Below are positions 24,966-33,286 of a stretch of DNA of 64,000 nucleotides, piece by piece. The notes beneath the pieces are model-generated. The model saw nothing but the letters and a program-made list of their open reading frames with translations. It was not told the origin of the DNA and did not search any database. How positions within the stretch are numbered: position 1 is the stretch's first letter; the number at the start of each line of letters is the position of its first letter. The stretch is from Collinsella sp. (GTDB lineage Bacteria; Actinomycetota; Coriobacteriia; Coriobacteriales; Coriobacteriaceae): contig DXLX01000012.1 in assembly GCA_019414515.1 (NCBI GenBank), positions 61,359 to 125,358 of the forward strand. The letters are read 5' to 3'. Both the position numbers and the translations under genes were made by a program.

Positions 24966-26453
24966 ATGTCCACTACCGATGCTTCCCAGATCCACGACCT
25001 GCGTTCCGCGCTCGACTTTTTGCGTGAGATGCCGGGCCAGCTGCTCGAGACCGACACCCAGGTCGATCCCGATGCCGAGGTCTCGGGCGTCTACCGTCAC
25101 GTCGGTGCTGGCGGCACCGTCATGCGCCCGACCAAAGAGGGTCCGGCGATGGTCTTCAACAACGTCAAGGGCTTTGACGACGCCAAGGTCTGCATCGGTA
25201 TGCTTGCCAGCCGCAAGCGCGTTGCCGCCCTGCTCGACCTGGACGAGGAGCACCTGGGCCTCGAGATCGGCAAGCGCTTCGAGAACCTGATCGCCCCCGA
25301 GCAGATCGCCGAGGGCAAGCACGTCGACTGCCAGGAGGTCGTGTACAAGGCGACCGACGAGGGCTTTGACCTGCGCAAGATCGTTCCCGCTCCCACCAAC
25401 ACGCCCGTTGACGGCGGCCCCTACATCACCATGGGCCTCGCCTATGGCACGAGCCCCGATGGCACCCAGTCCGACGTAACCATCCACCGCTTCTCCTGCG
25501 TCGACAAGGACAAGCTCGCCATGTGGATCACCCCGGGCAGCCGTCACCTGGGTGCGTTCTTTGACGAGTACTGCCAGCGCGGCGAGGATATGCCCATCTC
25601 CATCTCCATCGGCCTGGACCCCGCCGTGTACATGTGCTGCGGCTTCGAGGCTCCCACCACGCCGCTCGGCTTCAACGAGCTGCAGATCGCCGGCGCCCTG
25701 CGCGGCCGCGCCGTCGAGCTTGCCGACTGCGTCACCGTTCCGCAGAAGTGCATTGCCAATGCCGAGTACGTGCTCGAGGGCTACCTCATGCACGACGAGA
25801 CCATCAACGAGGATGTCAACGGCCACGGCTACGCCATGCCCGAGTTCCCCGGCTACACCGGTGGCGCCAAGGTCTGCCCGGTGATCAAGATCACCGCCGT
25901 CACCACGCGCGTCAACCCCATTATGGAGAGCTGCATCGGCCCTTCGCACGAGCACGTGTCCATGGCCGGTATCCCCACCGAGGCCTCCATCTACAAGATG
26001 GTCGAGACCGCTATCCCGGGCCGCCTGCTCAACGTTCACGCCGCTCCCTGCGGTGGCGGCAAGTTCGTTGCCATCATGCAGTTCAAGAAGTCGAGCAAAA
26101 TTGACGAGGGCCGTCAGCGCAACGCCGCCATGCTCGCCTTCTCGGCGTTCTCCGAGCTCAAGCACGTCATCCTTGTCGACGAGGATGTCGACATCTTCGA
26201 TATGAGCGACGTGATGTGGGCCATGACCACGCGCTTCCAGGCCGACGTGGACCTCATCACCATCCCCGGTTGCCACTGCCACGTGCTCGATCCGTCCAAC
26301 GACCCCGCGTTCGATCCTTCGATCCGCGAGCACGGTATCGCCTGCAAGGCCATCTTCGACTGCACGGTTCCGTTTAACCTCAAGAAGAACTTCATCCGCT
26401 CGCAGTTCATGGAGATCGACAAGGACAAGTGGGCCGCCGAGCTCGCCTTCTAG
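24966..26453 (+). CDS. UbiD family prenyl-FMN-dependent decarboxylase (LpdC-like)
   Basis: A 495-residue decarboxylase that would use prenylated FMN, divalent metal and potassium to remove or add CO2 on an aromatic or unsaturated acid. UbiD landmarks: ITMGLAYGTSPDG and VTIHRFSC (metal/prFMN region), GALRGRAVELADC, AEYVLEGYL and MPEFPGYTGG (catalytic acid region), and C-terminal CTVPFNLKKNF. Size and an LpdD-like partner in the locus point to the gallate/protocatechuate group rather than UbiD of ubiquinone synthesis, since no quinone genes lie nearby. ATG 24966 has AAAGGAG before it. UbiX follows by 33 bp. The substrate is inferred only as a (hydroxy)benzoate-type acid. Confidence 0.9.
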   Translation: MSTTDASQIHDLRSALDFLREMPGQLLETDTQVDPDAEVSGVYRHVGAGGTVMRPTKEGPAMVFNNVKGFDDAKVCIGMLASRKRVAALLDLDEEHLGLEIGKRFENLIAPEQIAEGKHVDCQEVVYKATDEGFDLRKIVPAPTNTPVDGGPYITMGLAYGTSPDGTQSDVTIHRFSCVDKDKLAMWITPGSRHLGAFFDEYCQRGEDMPISISIGLDPAVYMCCGFEAPTTPLGFNELQIAGALRGRAVELADCVTVPQKCIANAEYVLEGYLMHDETINEDVNGHGYAMPEFPGYTGGAKVCPVIKITAVTTRVNPIMESCIGPSHEHVSMAGIPTEASIYKMVETAIPGRLLNVHAAPCGGGKFVAIMQFKKSSKIDEGRQRNAAMLAFSAFSELKHVILVDEDVDIFDMSDVMWAMTTRFQADVDLITIPGCHCHVLDPSNDPAFDPSIREHGIACKAIFDCTVPFNLKKNFIRSQFMEIDKDKWAAELAF

Positions 26454-26486
26454 TAAGTAGCCCTACCAAGTAGTTAAGGAGTTGTC

Positions 26487-27065
26487 ATGCCTGAGTCTTC
26501 TGTTCGTCCCCGTCGCATTGTCGTTGGCGTGTCTGGCGCCAGCGGTGCGGCACTGGGCCTTGAATGCCTCAAATGCCTGCGCCAGGCCGGCGCTGAGTCG
26601 GCGCTTGTCGTCACGCGCGGGGGAGAGATCACCATCGAGCAGGAGCTCGGCATGACGCTCGACGAGTTTGCGTGCTATGCCGATGTGGTCTACGACAACA
26701 AGAACATTGGCGCTGCCATCGCAAGCGGCACCTATCCGGTCGACGGCATGATCGTGGCTCCCTGCTCCATGAAGACGCTCGCCGGCATCGCGAGCGGCTA
26801 CAGCGAAAACCTGTTGCTGCGTGCGGCCGATGTGCAGATGAAAGAGCAGCGCCGCCTGGTGCTTATGGTGCGCGAGACGCCCTTCAGTGCGATCCATGTC
26901 GACAACATGGCACGCCTGGCGCGCGTGCCGGGTGTCATGCTCATGCCGCCCATGCTCACGTTTTACAACGGCCCCGCCACGCTCGATGAGGCGGTGCATC
27001 ACATCGCCGCCAAGGCACTCGAGGCCGTCGGCGTGTCGTGCGCCAACTATAAGCGCTGGTCATAG
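26487..27065 (+). CDS. ubiX: UbiX-type flavin prenyltransferase
   Basis: A 192-residue homologue of UbiX/LpdB, which joins a dimethylallyl group to reduced FMN to make prFMN for UbiD. The flavin-binding GVSGASGAALG lies near residue 14, the PCSMKTLAGIASG loop near residue 91 and RETPFSAIH near residue 130, all conserved in active enzymes. The last residues are the usual C-terminal ending of the family. TTAAGGAG precedes the ATG. It is translated directly after the decarboxylase and closes the transcript at a terminator (27098-27128). Confidence 0.92.
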   Translation: MPESSVRPRRIVVGVSGASGAALGLECLKCLRQAGAESALVVTRGGEITIEQELGMTLDEFACYADVVYDNKNIGAAIASGTYPVDGMIVAPCSMKTLAGIASGYSENLLLRAADVQMKEQRRLVLMVRETPFSAIHVDNMARLARVPGVMLMPPMLTFYNGPATLDEAVHHIAAKALEAVGVSCANYKRWS

Positions 27066-27097
27066 GCATCTTTAGGGTAGGATACGAGTAGTGTTTG

Positions 27098-27128
27098 AGC
27101 CCGCTGCCCCTGTGGGCGGCGGGCTTTT
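27098..27128 (+). terminator. Terminator after ubiX
   Basis: AGCCCGCTGCCC pairs with GGGCGGCGGGCT around CTGT and is followed by TTTT, 33 bp past the ubiX stop. Confidence 0.75.
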
Positions 27129-27156
27129 CGTGTCAAAGGGTGTGTCGGGAGGACCT

Positions 27157-28023
27157 ATGCAGACGGGTATGTATGCGATTAGCGAGATGGCGAGCTTGTT
27201 TAACGTTTCGCGCCAAACGCTCATCTACTACGACAAGATCGGTCTGTTTAAACCCGCCGTGGTTAACGAAAAAGGCTACCGTTTCTATTCGCCCACGCAG
27301 ATCCCGCTCATGCGTCTGATCTGCATGCTGCGCGACTTGGGACTGGAACTCGATGAGATCGATCGCCTGACCTCGACGTTCGACATTGGAGAGATGACCG
27401 ATCACCTGCGCTCGCGGGTGCAGGCGCTCGACGAGCAGATTGCCGGGCTCAAAGCCGAGCGCGCGAGCGTGCAGGAGCGGCTGAGTTTTTACGACGAGGC
27501 GGTCTATTGGCGCGAGCGCGAGGGCAAACCGGAGCTCAAGCAATTCGAGCGCCGCTACGTGGTCTTTGAGGAGTTCCCGAGCGATATCGAGCGTGGCCGC
27601 TCGATGCTGCACCCCACGCTCATGCGGGCGATTCTGCGCATGCGTGCGCTCACGGGCACACGCCCCATGCGCGGTTGGGGCGCCATGCTGCGTTGCGAGG
27701 CGCTGCATTCCGACGACCCCATCGCCGGTGCCGGTTCCTTTGCCGTGTTGCCGCGTGGTGCCGAGGAAATACTGCCGAGCGATCCTGCCGAGCTGGCGGA
27801 GATTGGCGTCGAGGTGCTGCCCGAGGGCACGTACCTGTGCATGAGTCGCTGGGGCATGCCGTACGAGCCCGAGGGTATCCGCGCCATCGTGGCCTGCATG
27901 GACAGGCACGCGCTCCAGCCCATCGGCAATGCTTTCGATTTTTGCTACCTGGACACCACGAGCTACGACGAGTCTCACCAAGAGGACTTCTGCTGTATCC
28001 AAATCCCCGTCGCCCTCAAATAA
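27157..28023 (+). CDS. MerR family regulator with GyrI-like effector domain
   Basis: A 288-residue regulator. The N-terminal MerR winged helix (YAISEMASLFNVSRQTLIYY, then KPAVVNEKGYRFYS) is followed by a coiled-coil (about residues 85-115) and a C-terminal domain of the AraC/GyrI effector-binding kind (about 130-288), as in BmrR-like multidrug sensors. GGGAGGACC lies before ATG 27157. It follows the ubiX terminator in the same direction and so may be transcribed alone. It could control the decarboxylase locus; no operator is evident. Confidence 0.85.
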   Translation: MQTGMYAISEMASLFNVSRQTLIYYDKIGLFKPAVVNEKGYRFYSPTQIPLMRLICMLRDLGLELDEIDRLTSTFDIGEMTDHLRSRVQALDEQIAGLKAERASVQERLSFYDEAVYWREREGKPELKQFERRYVVFEEFPSDIERGRSMLHPTLMRAILRMRALTGTRPMRGWGAMLRCEALHSDDPIAGAGSFAVLPRGAEEILPSDPAELAEIGVEVLPEGTYLCMSRWGMPYEPEGIRAIVACMDRHALQPIGNAFDFCYLDTTSYDESHQEDFCCIQIPVALK

Positions 28024-28024
28024 C

Positions 28025-28087
28025 TTGCGGTGAAATAGTCCCTAAATAGCTCGAGTGGGCGTGCAAACAGGAACTATTCCACCGCAA
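28025..28087. repeat. REP-like inverted repeat, family 3
   Basis: TTGCGGTGAAATAGTCCC (28025-28042) pairs with 28070-28087, with two G-T type mismatches, directly after the MerR stop codon. Confidence 0.6.
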
Positions 28088-28092
28088 CTTCG

Positions 28093-28123
28093 ATGCGACA
28101 AAGGAGCAGTCCCTTTATCGCAT
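28093..28123. repeat. REP-like hairpin, family 1
   Basis: ATGCGACAAAGG and CCTTTATCGCAT form the arms; the arms differ from the 1449 copy by paired changes. Confidence 0.7.
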
Positions 28124-28199
28124 TCCGTGCGAGCTCCAGCGCCATCTGCGGGTATAAGGCTAACAAGTGTTTATTTGCGAGGCCTAAGGGGCGCCCCGT

Positions 28200-29057
28200 A
28201 TGGATATCGATAACTTTGAATGGTGGTATAGCGAGGGCGAGGCTCCGGACGAGGGGTGGGACGAGCCCGCGTCGCGTGACGTGTCGAGCGACGAGGACGA
28301 GACCGGCAACGATGCCGCTGTCGAGCCTGATGCCGCCGAGCCCCTAACCTTTGAACAGGCCTGGGCTCAGGCCGAGGCCGACGAGGCTAAGGCCGATGCC
28401 ACGGCCACGCTCGGCGAGCCGGCCGACATGTCCATCTCGCCGGCCAAGACCCCGCAGCCGCGCCATAACATCGACCCCGGCAGCACGGCATCCTTCAGCA
28501 TTCTCGACGTGCCCGCGCAAGGCGCCCAGGCGCCTGCGCCCACGCATCGCCCCAACCTAGCTCGCGAGGAAGACGCGGGCCGTCGTTCTCCACTCGGCCC
28601 CATCCTCATCGCCTTCATGGCCGGCGTCATCGCTTGCTCGGCGATCGGAAATGTCTGGAGCCATGTGGAGCAGCAGCGCAAAGATGCCGCCAAGGTCGAG
28701 ATGTCTGTCGAACAATCGCTCAGCCGCACGCGCTCGGTGCATGTGTCGGTCGAGGTCAAGGACGGCGCGACGTGGGACACCGCCCGCGGCGACAGCCAGA
28801 TGCTCATCCACATCGTGGGCCGCACACTCAGGGGGCAGGCGATTGACGAGTATCAATATGTCAACTCCGCTGGCGACGGCATCGAACTCAAGCCCGGCGA
28901 CTACGAGCTCACGGTTGACGAGCCGCCCGTCGCCACCGATGGCACGCGCTTCCGCGCCTCAAAGCGCATGGTTCCCGTGAGCTTTAACTCGCAGGCGCCC
29001 GATACGGTCGACAGCACGCCGCAGGGCGGATTCGACCTTTACGCAATCGCTCAATAA
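28200..29057 (+). CDS. Single-pass membrane protein of unknown function
   Basis: A 285-residue protein that I do not recognise. Residues 1-130 are acidic, then Pro/Ala-rich and probably disordered, followed by a basic stretch (EEDAGRRSP). One hydrophobic helix (about residues 135-152, LGPILIAFMAGVIACSAIG) comes next, and a folded outer part of about 130 residues holds strands such as VHVSVEVKDGATWD and a KPGDYELTV turn. It has no lipobox or signal cleavage site. Its own ribosome site is weak (GGGGCGCC region). Neighbours on both sides are preceded by repeats, so it is probably a single gene. Confidence 0.7.
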   Translation: MDIDNFEWWYSEGEAPDEGWDEPASRDVSSDEDETGNDAAVEPDAAEPLTFEQAWAQAEADEAKADATATLGEPADMSISPAKTPQPRHNIDPGSTASFSILDVPAQGAQAPAPTHRPNLAREEDAGRRSPLGPILIAFMAGVIACSAIGNVWSHVEQQRKDAAKVEMSVEQSLSRTRSVHVSVEVKDGATWDTARGDSQMLIHIVGRTLRGQAIDEYQYVNSAGDGIELKPGDYELTVDEPPVATDGTRFRASKRMVPVSFNSQAPDTVDSTPQGGFDLYAIAQ

Positions 29058-29136
29058 CTGCGCCTGCCGCTTCTCCTTGCCGCCAAGAGTGGCACAATAG
29101 CCCTCGACACTATTGTTTACTTTTGGAGGAAGTAGC

Positions 29137-30030
29137 ATGTCCACCGTCACCACCATCAAGCGCGGCGGCCTCACCGCGGCCATCGATTCCATGGGCGCCC
29201 AGCTCACGAGCCTTGCCCTCAACGGCAACGAGTATCTGTGGCAGGGCGACCCGGCCTTTTGGGGCAAGCACGCGCCCATCCTGTTCCCCATCGTGGGCTC
29301 ACTGCGCAACAACACGGCGACGTCTGCGGCCGGCACCTGCGAGATGCCGCGCCACGGCCTCGCGCGCATCGTCGAGCACAAGCTGGTCGAGGTCTCCGAG
29401 GACGGCTCCTCAGTAACGTATGAGATCACCGATACGCCCGAGTCGCTCAAGGCTTTCCCCTACCACTTTAAGCTCAACATGACCTATGCCCTGACTGGTG
29501 ACGCCACGCTTACCCAGACCTTTGCCGTCACCAACACCGGCGACGTGAACCTGCCGTTCTCGGTGGGCGGCCACCCCGCGTTTAACGTACCGGCTCCCGG
29601 TGCCGAGGACGAGGCATTCGAGGATTACGAACTGGCATTTACCGAGGCTTGGACCAACGAGGCCCCCATCATCACGCCCGATGGCCTCATGACGTTCGAG
29701 GGTGGCTACAAGGCGCCCGATAACTCTGACGTGCTGCCCATTACGCACCGTAGCTTCGATAACGATGCCATCATGTTCACCGATACCCCGGGTTCCACGC
29801 TCACGCTGCGCGGCCGCAAGTCGGGCCACGGCGTCAAGATCGACTTTGAGGGCTTTAAGTACATTGGCGTGTGGTCTGCCGCCAACGACGCCCCGTTTGT
29901 GGCGCTCGAGCCTTGGACCGGTCACACCACCATGGACACCGAGGACGACGTCTTTGAGCACAAGGTCAACACCATCACGCTGGCACCGGGCGAGACGGAC
30001 GTCCGCAGCTTTAGCGTCACTTTGCTCTAG
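29137..30030 (+). CDS. Aldose 1-epimerase family protein
   Basis: A 297-residue beta-sandwich protein of the galactose mutarotase superfamily, LacX-like branch. Conserved points are YLWQGDPAFWGKHAPILFPIVG split around residues 32-52, PRHGLAR (catalytic-site His region), VGGHPAF and the C-terminal LEPWTGH. These enzymes interconvert alpha and beta forms of aldoses or sugar phosphates. TTGGAGGAAG precedes ATG 29137. It is monocistronic, ending in a two-stem terminator element. Confidence 0.85.
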   Translation: MSTVTTIKRGGLTAAIDSMGAQLTSLALNGNEYLWQGDPAFWGKHAPILFPIVGSLRNNTATSAAGTCEMPRHGLARIVEHKLVEVSEDGSSVTYEITDTPESLKAFPYHFKLNMTYALTGDATLTQTFAVTNTGDVNLPFSVGGHPAFNVPAPGAEDEAFEDYELAFTEAWTNEAPIITPDGLMTFEGGYKAPDNSDVLPITHRSFDNDAIMFTDTPGSTLTLRGRKSGHGVKIDFEGFKYIGVWSAANDAPFVALEPWTGHTTMDTEDDVFEHKVNTITLAPGETDVRSFSVTLL

Positions 30031-30145
30031 AGGTTCCGCCGTTCTGACGAACGGCGGACCGGTCGACGCTGCGCGCCGCCCAGGGCGACAATTTGTCATT
30101 CAAAAGGCAGGGCATGACCAGGAGGTCTATGCCTTGCCTTTTTCA
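30031..30145 (+). ncRNA. Two-stem intergenic RNA-like element, copy 2 (with terminator)
   Basis: Stem 1 CCGCCGTTC-tgac-GAACGGCGG begins at the epimerase stop codon. GACGCTGCGCG and the CAATTTGTCATTCAA linker follow, then a long stem 2 (AAGGCAGGGCATGACC-agga-GGTCTATGCCTTGCCTT) ending in a T run. Stem 2 can serve as an intrinsic terminator. The linker and GACGCTGC block are shared with copies at 15528, 43583 and 59221. Confidence 0.65.
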
Positions 30146-30160
30146 TGCCTAGTCGTTGGG

Positions 30161-30218
30161 GTAGTCATTGGGGACGTTCTTGTTTGACTAGTCGTTTAAG
30201 AACGTCCCCAACGACTAC
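30161..30218. repeat. REP-like inverted repeat, family 4
   Basis: GTAGTCATTGGGGACGTTCT at 30161 pairs with 30198-30218 over 21 bp with one mismatch. Half of the same element recurs at 43795-43815. Confidence 0.7.
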
Positions 30219-30243
30219 CAATCGTTTTCAGTTCGTTAATTTG

Positions 30244-30269
30244 TATATATGCATCTTATATATGCATCT
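30244..30269. promoter_or_regulatory. Tandem 13-bp repeat upstream of the amino acid ABC operon
   Basis: TATATATGCATCT occurs twice back to back, about 70 bp before the first start codon. Each copy holds the palindrome ATGCAT. The AT-rich paired sites look like an operator for a regulator of amino acid metabolism, but the regulator is unknown. Confidence 0.5.
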
Positions 30270-30336
30270 GCTGGAAGTAACGCTGAGCGGTATCCTGTTA
30301 AGTCGTTAGCGTACGATTCAACAGGGAAGACAGATT

Positions 30337-31263
30337 ATGCATTCTCCCCAACAGCGCGGCATGCAGACCCAGCCGGTATGCAGCCGTCGCATCTTTTTGG
30401 GAAGCGCTCTCGCTGCGAGCGCTTCCGTCGTCGCCGGCGCGCTCGCCGGCTGTCAGCGCCCGTCCACGCTCAAGGTGGTTCAGCCTACGACGGGTGGCGG
30501 TCGCGACGACCTGTCCGATTCCGTGATCGGCAAGGACAAGATCCGCATTGGTATGGAGGCGGCCTACGCCCCGTACAACTGGCAGGTTTCCGAAGCCAGT
30601 GAGTACACCATCCCCATCGACAACGTGCAGGGCGCCTATGCCGATGGCTACGACGTGCAGATTGCCAAGATCGTCTGCAAGGCCCTCGGCGGCGAGCCCG
30701 TTGCCGTCAAGCAGAGCTTCTCGGGCCTCATCGATTCGCTCAACAACGGCCAGATCGACCTCATCATCGCCGGTATGAGCGCCACGCCCGAGCGCGAGGA
30801 GTCGGTCGGCTTTTCCGACCCGTACTTCATTGGCTACTTTGGCCTGTTCGTAAAAGAGGGTTCCCCCTACCAAAACGCCACCAAGCTCAGCGACTTTAGC
30901 GGTGCCACGGTACTCGGCCAAAAGGACACCATGCTCGACACCGTCATCGACGAGATTCCGGGCGTTGTGCACAAGAACCCGGTCGACTCCGTCCCCACGG
31001 TGTTCTCGAACCTGCTGCAGGGCACGTGCGACGCCGTGACCTACAACACCGAGAACGAGAAGGGCTATATGGCCCAAAATCCCGGTATCGTCCCCATCCA
31101 TTTTGCCGAGGGCGAGGGCTTTAAGCAGGAGGTCGCGGCAAATGTCGGCTGCCGCAAGGGCTCGGACAAGCTGCTTAAGCTCATCGACAAGACACTCAAG
31201 GGCATTAGCCAAGAGGAGCGCGACCAAATGTGGGACGCGTGCCTCGACCGTCAGCCGGCATAG
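30337..31263 (+). CDS. Amino acid ABC transporter substrate-binding lipoprotein
   Basis: A 308-residue family-3 solute-binding protein. The N-terminus has two arginines (SRRIFLG), a hydrophobic stretch and the lipobox LAGC with Cys near residue 39, so it is lipid-anchored outside the membrane. Ligand-site landmarks of polar amino acid binders follow: GMEAAYAPYNW near residue 70, GYDVQIAK, DLIIAGMSATPEREE and the second-lobe GTCDAVTYN. AGGGAAG lies before the ATG. Permease and ATPase genes follow 10 and about 1180 bp later, making a full importer. The cargo, perhaps a basic or polar amino acid, cannot be fixed. Confidence 0.9.
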   Translation: MHSPQQRGMQTQPVCSRRIFLGSALAASASVVAGALAGCQRPSTLKVVQPTTGGGRDDLSDSVIGKDKIRIGMEAAYAPYNWQVSEASEYTIPIDNVQGAYADGYDVQIAKIVCKALGGEPVAVKQSFSGLIDSLNNGQIDLIIAGMSATPEREESVGFSDPYFIGYFGLFVKEGSPYQNATKLSDFSGATVLGQKDTMLDTVIDEIPGVVHKNPVDSVPTVFSNLLQGTCDAVTYNTENEKGYMAQNPGIVPIHFAEGEGFKQEVAANVGCRKGSDKLLKLIDKTLKGISQEERDQMWDACLDRQPA

Positions 31264-31272
31264 GGAGGCAGC

Positions 31273-32421
31273 ATGAAAACCATTAATCGCCTGGCCTCCT
31301 TTATCAAGGCCGACCACCGTTATGTATACCTGGGCACGAGCGTTATCGCGGCGCTCGGCCTGGCGTTTAGCCAGCGCAACCCCACGCCGCTGAGCTTTTT
31401 GGCGCCTACGGGCGTGTTCCAAGACTGCCTCTGGGCAATTCTTTGGGCCTGGCTTGTCGTGTCGGCGGCGGCGCTGGTCACCAAGCTCATGCACTGGAAC
31501 GACTATCGCGAGGCGTCGCCGTTCGCATCCGAGCGTTTCCGTCGTGGCGCACGCTTAGGCAGCTACGTCGTGGTCGCCATCGCGGCGATCTTTTTCGTGG
31601 ACCGTTGCGTCATGTCGTTTATCGATCTGGTGCAGGTGAGCATTGTCTCGGACTCCAACCCCAGCGACTTTTTGTCGAGCCTGGTCTACATGACCTACAA
31701 GAGCGGGGACTTCTTTATTCGCGGTATCGAGATCACCATCGCGCTTGCCACCTTTGGCACCGTCATCGCATTCTTCCTGGCGCTGCTCTTCGTGTTCCTA
31801 CGCATTCAGACCTTCGATCGCGTGGACAACGACCTGGTGCGCTTCTTTAAGAGTATCGGCCGCGGCTTTGCGACCGTCTACTCCACCATCGTGCGCGGCA
31901 CGCCCATGATGGTCCAGGGTCTGCTCATCTATTACGCGGGCTTCACCGTTTTGCGCGGCATGGGCTTCGAGACCGCTCAGGCCAACCAGATTTGGAGCAC
32001 CTTCACCGCCGGCCTCGTCACCATCTCGCTCAACTCCACCGCCTACATGATGGAGGTCCTGCGCGGCGGCATCGAGTCCATCGATCCCGGCCAGGCCGAG
32101 GCAGCACGCTCGCTGGGCCTGTCGCAGTGGCAAGCTATGCGCAAAGTCGTGTTCCCCCAGGGCATTAAAAACGCGATTCCGGCGCTCACCAACGAGCTCA
32201 TCATCAACATCAAGGATTCGTCGGTGCTCTCGGTCATCGGCGTGTTTGACCTCATGTACGCCACCACCACCGTCGCCGGCGTGTACTACCGCCAGATGGA
32301 GGTCTACTGCGTGGCGCTCGTGGTCTACCTGATCCTGACGCTCGTGGCGAGCCGCCTGCTCGAGGCCTTTGGCAAAAAGCTCGGCGCCGAGGCTCCGGTC
32401 ACGCTGCCCAGCTCCAACTAG
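31273..32421 (+). CDS. Amino acid ABC transporter permease
   Basis: A 382-residue inner-membrane permease. The C-terminal half is the HisM/GlnP domain with about five helices and the coupling EAA loop [21 protein letters not shown] shortened here to [12 protein letters not shown] (about residues 276-287). RGTPMMVQ precedes it. The N-terminal 110 residues add three further helices not found in the shortest family members. GGGAGGC precedes the ATG, ten bases after the binding-protein stop. A single permease gene implies a homodimer. Confidence 0.9.
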   Translation: MKTINRLASFIKADHRYVYLGTSVIAALGLAFSQRNPTPLSFLAPTGVFQDCLWAILWAWLVVSAAALVTKLMHWNDYREASPFASERFRRGARLGSYVVVAIAAIFFVDRCVMSFIDLVQVSIVSDSNPSDFLSSLVYMTYKSGDFFIRGIEITIALATFGTVIAFFLALLFVFLRIQTFDRVDNDLVRFFKSIGRGFATVYSTIVRGTPMMVQGLLIYYAGFTVLRGMGFETAQANQIWSTFTAGLVTISLNSTAYMMEVLRGGIESIDPGQAEAARSLGLSQWQAMRKVVFPQGIKNAIPALTNELIINIKDSSVLSVIGVFDLMYATTTVAGVYYRQMEVYCVALVVYLILTLVASRLLEAFGKKLGAEAPVTLPSSN

Positions 32422-32443
32422 GCTCAAGACGAGGAGAATCATC

Positions 32444-33229
32444 ATGGCAGATACCGCCACTACCGGCACCGCGGCCGCCGCACAGACCAATGAGCCGCTC
32501 ATCCGCGTCGAGGGCCTGCGCAAGAGCTTTGGCTCGCTCGAGGTACTCAAGGGCATCGACCTGTCCGTTAACCCCGGCGAGGTCGTCACCATTATCGGCG
32601 CCTCAGGCTCGGGCAAATCGACCTTCCTGCGCTGCCTCAACCTGCTCGAGACTCCGGACGCGGGCCACATCTGGTTCCACGGTCAGGACCTCACGGCCGA
32701 GCGCTGCAACATCAACAAGCTGCGCGAGGACATCGGCATGGTGTTCCAGGGCTTCAACCTGTTCAACAACATGGATGTGCTCGACAACTGCACGCTCGCG
32801 CCCGTCACGCTCAAAAAGATGGGCAAAGATCAGGCCGAACAGGTCGCGATGGAGCATCTGGCGAGCGTGGGACTCGAAAAATTCGCCCATGCCGCGGTTG
32901 GTCGCCTGTCCGGTGGCCAAAAGCAGCGCGTTGCCATCGCCCGCGCCCTGTGCATGAACCCGCAGATCATGCTGTTTGACGAGCCTACCTCTGCGCTCGA
33001 TCCCGAGATCGTGGGCGAGGTGCTCGACGTTATGCGCAAGCTCGCCGCCGACGGCATGACCATGGTCGTCGTTACCCACGAGATGGCCTTCGCGCGTACC
33101 GTGTCCGACCGCGTGGTCTTTATGGACCAGGGCGTGGTGCTCGAGGACGCCGCGCCGGCTGAGCTCTTTGGCAATCCTAAGCACCAGCGCACCCGCGAGT
33201 TCCTCTCGCGTTATCTCAACGACAAATAA
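32444..33229 (+). CDS. Amino acid ABC transporter ATP-binding protein
   Basis: A 261-residue ATPase of the polar amino acid uptake (GlnQ/HisP) group. Walker A is [10 protein letters not shown]-loop [10 protein letters not shown], signature LSGGQKQR, Walker [12 protein letters not shown] and H-loop VVTHEM. A polar, Ala/Thr-rich 20-residue lead precedes the domain. GAGGAG lies before ATG 32444, which is 22 bases after the permease stop; an upstream frame within the permease is ignored. It powers the importer encoded with it. Confidence 0.92.
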   Translation: MADTATTGTAAAAQTNEPLIRVEGLRKSFGSLEVLKGIDLSVNPGEVVTIIGASGSGKSTFLRCLNLLETPDAGHIWFHGQDLTAERCNINKLREDIGMVFQGFNLFNNMDVLDNCTLAPVTLKKMGKDQAEQVAMEHLASVGLEKFAHAAVGRLSGGQKQRVAIARALCMNPQIMLFDEPTSALDPEIVGEVLDVMRKLAADGMTMVVVTHEMAFARTVSDRVVFMDQGVVLEDAAPAELFGNPKHQRTREFLSRYLNDK

Positions 33230-33237
33230 TGCAAGCG

Positions 33238-33270
33238 AACGTGGCAAAGGGACCGCCTCTTTGCCACGTT
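33238..33270. repeat. REP-like hairpin, family 1
   Basis: AACGTGGCAAAGGG and CTCTTTGCCACGTT form the arms, between the ABC ATPase and the M20 peptidase genes. Confidence 0.75.
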
Positions 33271-33286
33271 GTTTTTGGAGGAAGGC

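Noticed and set aside
23234..25057. Open frame of 607 codons on the - strand
   Set aside because: Antisense to the SLC13 carrier gene, with a charged low-complexity translation and no domain.
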